From NCBI RefSeq assembly GCF_000002235.5, contig NW_022145534.1:1054001-1118000 (forward strand): a stretch of DNA of 64,000 nucleotides, given 5' to 3'. The position numbers and the translations under genes are program-made. The notes under the pieces were generated by a model. That model was not told the origin of the DNA and searched no databases. It saw nothing but the letters and a program-made list of their open reading frames with translations. Origin of the DNA: Strongylocentrotus purpuratus. Its lineage: Eukaryota > Echinodermata > Echinoidea > Camarodonta > Strongylocentrotidae. Positions 62,501 through 64,000 of this stretch are shown piece after piece. How positions within the stretch are numbered: the stretch's first letter is position 1; each line of letters opens with the position of its first letter.

Positions 62501-62592
62501 CTAAAAACTGACTATGGCTTAACTTTGAAAAAGTAAACGAAAAAATGTTTCCAGTGGATTGATGATAACTTTTATGGCAGTGGAAAAAGGTC
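59522..62592. other. convergent 3' flanks of the P450 and caveolin genes
   Basis: No gene is seen between the P450 stop and the caveolin stop, which face each other. Plus-strand AATAAA at 61055 and minus-strand AATAAA at 62243-62248 and 62094-62099 are candidate transcript ends. A (CA)n tract lies at 61568-61590. Confidence 0.5.
61055..61060 (+). terminator. candidate poly(A) signal downstream of the P450
   Basis: AATAAA lies about 1.5 kb after the P450 stop, followed by GT-containing sequence and a second AATAAA near 61088. Either could end the transcript, and nearer A-rich variants cannot be excluded. Confidence 0.3.
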
Positions 62593-63565
62593 TTAAGCGT
62601 AACTGATCTCTGCGGCGACTTCCGGTGTAGTAGGCACAAATATGACCTTAATACGAGAGAACATGAGAGCAACACTCTCGTAGCAGGGATCACAGAATGC
62701 TTTGATGCAGATGGCGTAGCTCCTGGTGGCACACACTAGCTTGATCATGTAAGCCTTGATACATGGAACAACACACCTGAAAAAGAAAAGGTGTTTATTA
62801 ATTATTGACGATGAAAACATTTAGGGAGAAGGCCAGTTCAAACATCTAAGGATTTTATAGAGAATCTAGAATTTAACTTCAGGTCATTGAATTACTAAGA
62901 CGTTTGATTTTGTTTTTTCTTTCTTTGTCACTAAGAACTATAAACAGAATGAGAAAACTTGTAACGGTGAGTATTAATAAACGATAGTGCAAACCTGACA
63001 CGATGCATCATTAGTTTTAACCCTACAAGAAGCACAACACTGAACCATCTGTTCTCAACGTTGAACCCTCTAGCCATTACTATGCATCCAGAAACCATGT
63101 ATATATCTTCATAGAAGTGCAAGCAACCATTTAAAAGTAGAAGCCTCTTCTTTATGTGACTGATTTTTTTTTTCTTTCTTCGATCGTTGGAATGCTTTGT
63201 GCAAACCTGGTTAATTTAGTCGACCCCAACCCAATCGTTCCCATAGCGACGCTCGAGTAAATGTACTCTAAATATGTCATCATTGCATTCCTAGATATAC
63301 TACTATCGGTTCTTCTTTCAGGGATCAACGTCACATTTTTTGTCACGTAAAGAAAAATAATTTTCCGAGAAACTTACCAAATGTGGCAGAAGGATAGGAT
63401 AGCGAAGTAAACACCCCAGCAGAAAGCTGCTGGAATACTGCATACAGTGCTGCAACACGAGTAGCAACAATTTTTGCTCCAGTTGTAGGTGTTGTAGCTC
63501 TTGATCCAAGTCTGCTCCTGACTGTGAATACCGTCTGGCTCGGCGAATATTTCATGCCAAGACAC
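62593..63565 (-). CDS. caveolin, C-terminal two exons (5' part missing)
   Basis: Exons 63565-63378 and 62776-62593 on the minus strand join in phase 2 to give 123 aa ending in a stop. The first exon carries the caveolin signature region (WHEIFAEPDGIHS, compare FEDVIAEPEGTHS of caveolin-1). Next is a scaffolding-like segment, TWIKSYNTYNWSKNCCY. The intramembrane hairpin includes CWGVYFAILSFCHIW. The second exon continues CVVPCIKAYMIKLV and has ICIKAFCDPCYESVALMFS, matching the vertebrate C-terminal domain. Caveolins oligomerise and shape caveolae; the C-terminal cysteines are palmitoylation sites in vertebrates. This copy is very cysteine-rich (CC, CC, SCC-like clusters). The N-terminal exon was not found in the remaining 430 bases: a GTAAGT near 63880 has the wrong phase or a stop. 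The start therefore probably lies beyond the window. Confidence 0.9.
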
Positions 63566-64000
63566 CTGGAAAAAACAAAGGATCGTTCGAAATATAAAAG
63601 CTTTGCTTTCATTCAACAACAAAGATTTGACTTTTAAATGTTAAATAAAGAAACATTATTCTCAGAGGTCGATCCGCAATGCATAATGAGAAGTCAACTA
63701 ATCAATAATGATTTTGAAAAAAACAGACATTACATTGTTAAATTTTGATTCTTTCATAGTACTCTCTCTTATTGGTAATACTTCATTCTATTCAATGCTA
63801 CATTTGCCATGTCTATTCTTCTTGGCAACAGGTGGAAATGAGAGCCCAAATGGTTTGAGAAAGATGATGAAACTTACGATTTAATGGACTGTGTATGTTG
63901 AATTGAATCTGTTTTAACGGACGAAGTGGAACCGTCAGCGACAAAAATGAAAATATGATGCAAAAAAAATTCTCACTAACATGTTTTAACTTTTAAAACA

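Noticed and set aside
63878-64000. Upstream coding exon of caveolin ending at a GTAAGT near 63880 (minus strand)
   Set aside because: The phase needed by the next exon puts a TAA just before the donor.

Overview
The window is animal nuclear DNA, almost certainly from a sea urchin. It is AT-rich and intron-rich, dense in short foldback DNA transposons, tRNA-derived SINEs and poly-G/poly-C tracts. The strongest lineage marker is a four-exon gene whose spliced product reads as a strongylocin-2-type antimicrobial peptide, a family known only from sea urchin coelomocytes.

Five protein-coding genes can be reconstructed by splicing exons by hand with matching phases. (1) 4.8-9.3 kb, minus strand: a death-domain protein, 450 aa from its best ATG, with a long charged low-complexity N-terminal part. 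(2) 18.8-22.8 kb, plus strand: the strongylocin gene, 89-aa precursor in four exons. Its introns carry a GC-rich island of about 820 bp and a hAT-like MITE with a perfect 8-bp target duplication. (3) 25.2-27.1 kb, minus strand: a complete EFCAB10 orthologue, 130 aa in four exons, with promoter-like CpG sequence and a 52-base G run just upstream. (4) 34.2-36.0 kb, plus strand: a single-exon class A GPCR of 590 aa with a roughly 280-residue third intracellular loop and several missing hallmark residues. (5) 49.1-59.5 kb, plus strand: a complete CYP2-clan cytochrome P450, 507 aa in six exons. At the right edge (62.6-63.6 kb, minus strand) lie the last two exons of a cysteine-rich caveolin; its 5' end is outside the window or not recognised.

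The rest is intergenic or intronic. Recurrent families are: a TTAA-target MITE with AGCCCC ends (four copies: 2.5, 5.1, 6.1, 29.3 kb); a second TTAA-target MITE with AGGTACTATGTCCC ends (two inverted copies at 16.4 and 17.5 kb); a hAT-like MITE with 8-bp duplications (15.1 and 21.9 kb); a foldback with CACTA ends (47.8 and 49.8 kb, on either side of P450 exon 1); a GTTGCAAGAAAGTT foldback (23.9 and 24.1 kb); three SINE-like elements (0.5, 5.65 and 36.05 kb); one degenerate LINE reverse-transcriptase relic (29.5-29.7 kb); and several minisatellites and polypurine tracts. No virus-like element or CRISPR array was recognised. The stretch 36.3-47.7 kb has no convincing gene.

The genes do not form a pathway. 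They are independent neighbours covering innate defence (strongylocin, perhaps the death-domain protein), cilia/sperm biology (EFCAB10), signalling (GPCR), xenobiotic or steroid oxidation (P450) and membrane organisation (caveolin). All exon models were joined by eye from splice consensus and reading phase, with no alignment, so family calls rest on remembered motifs.
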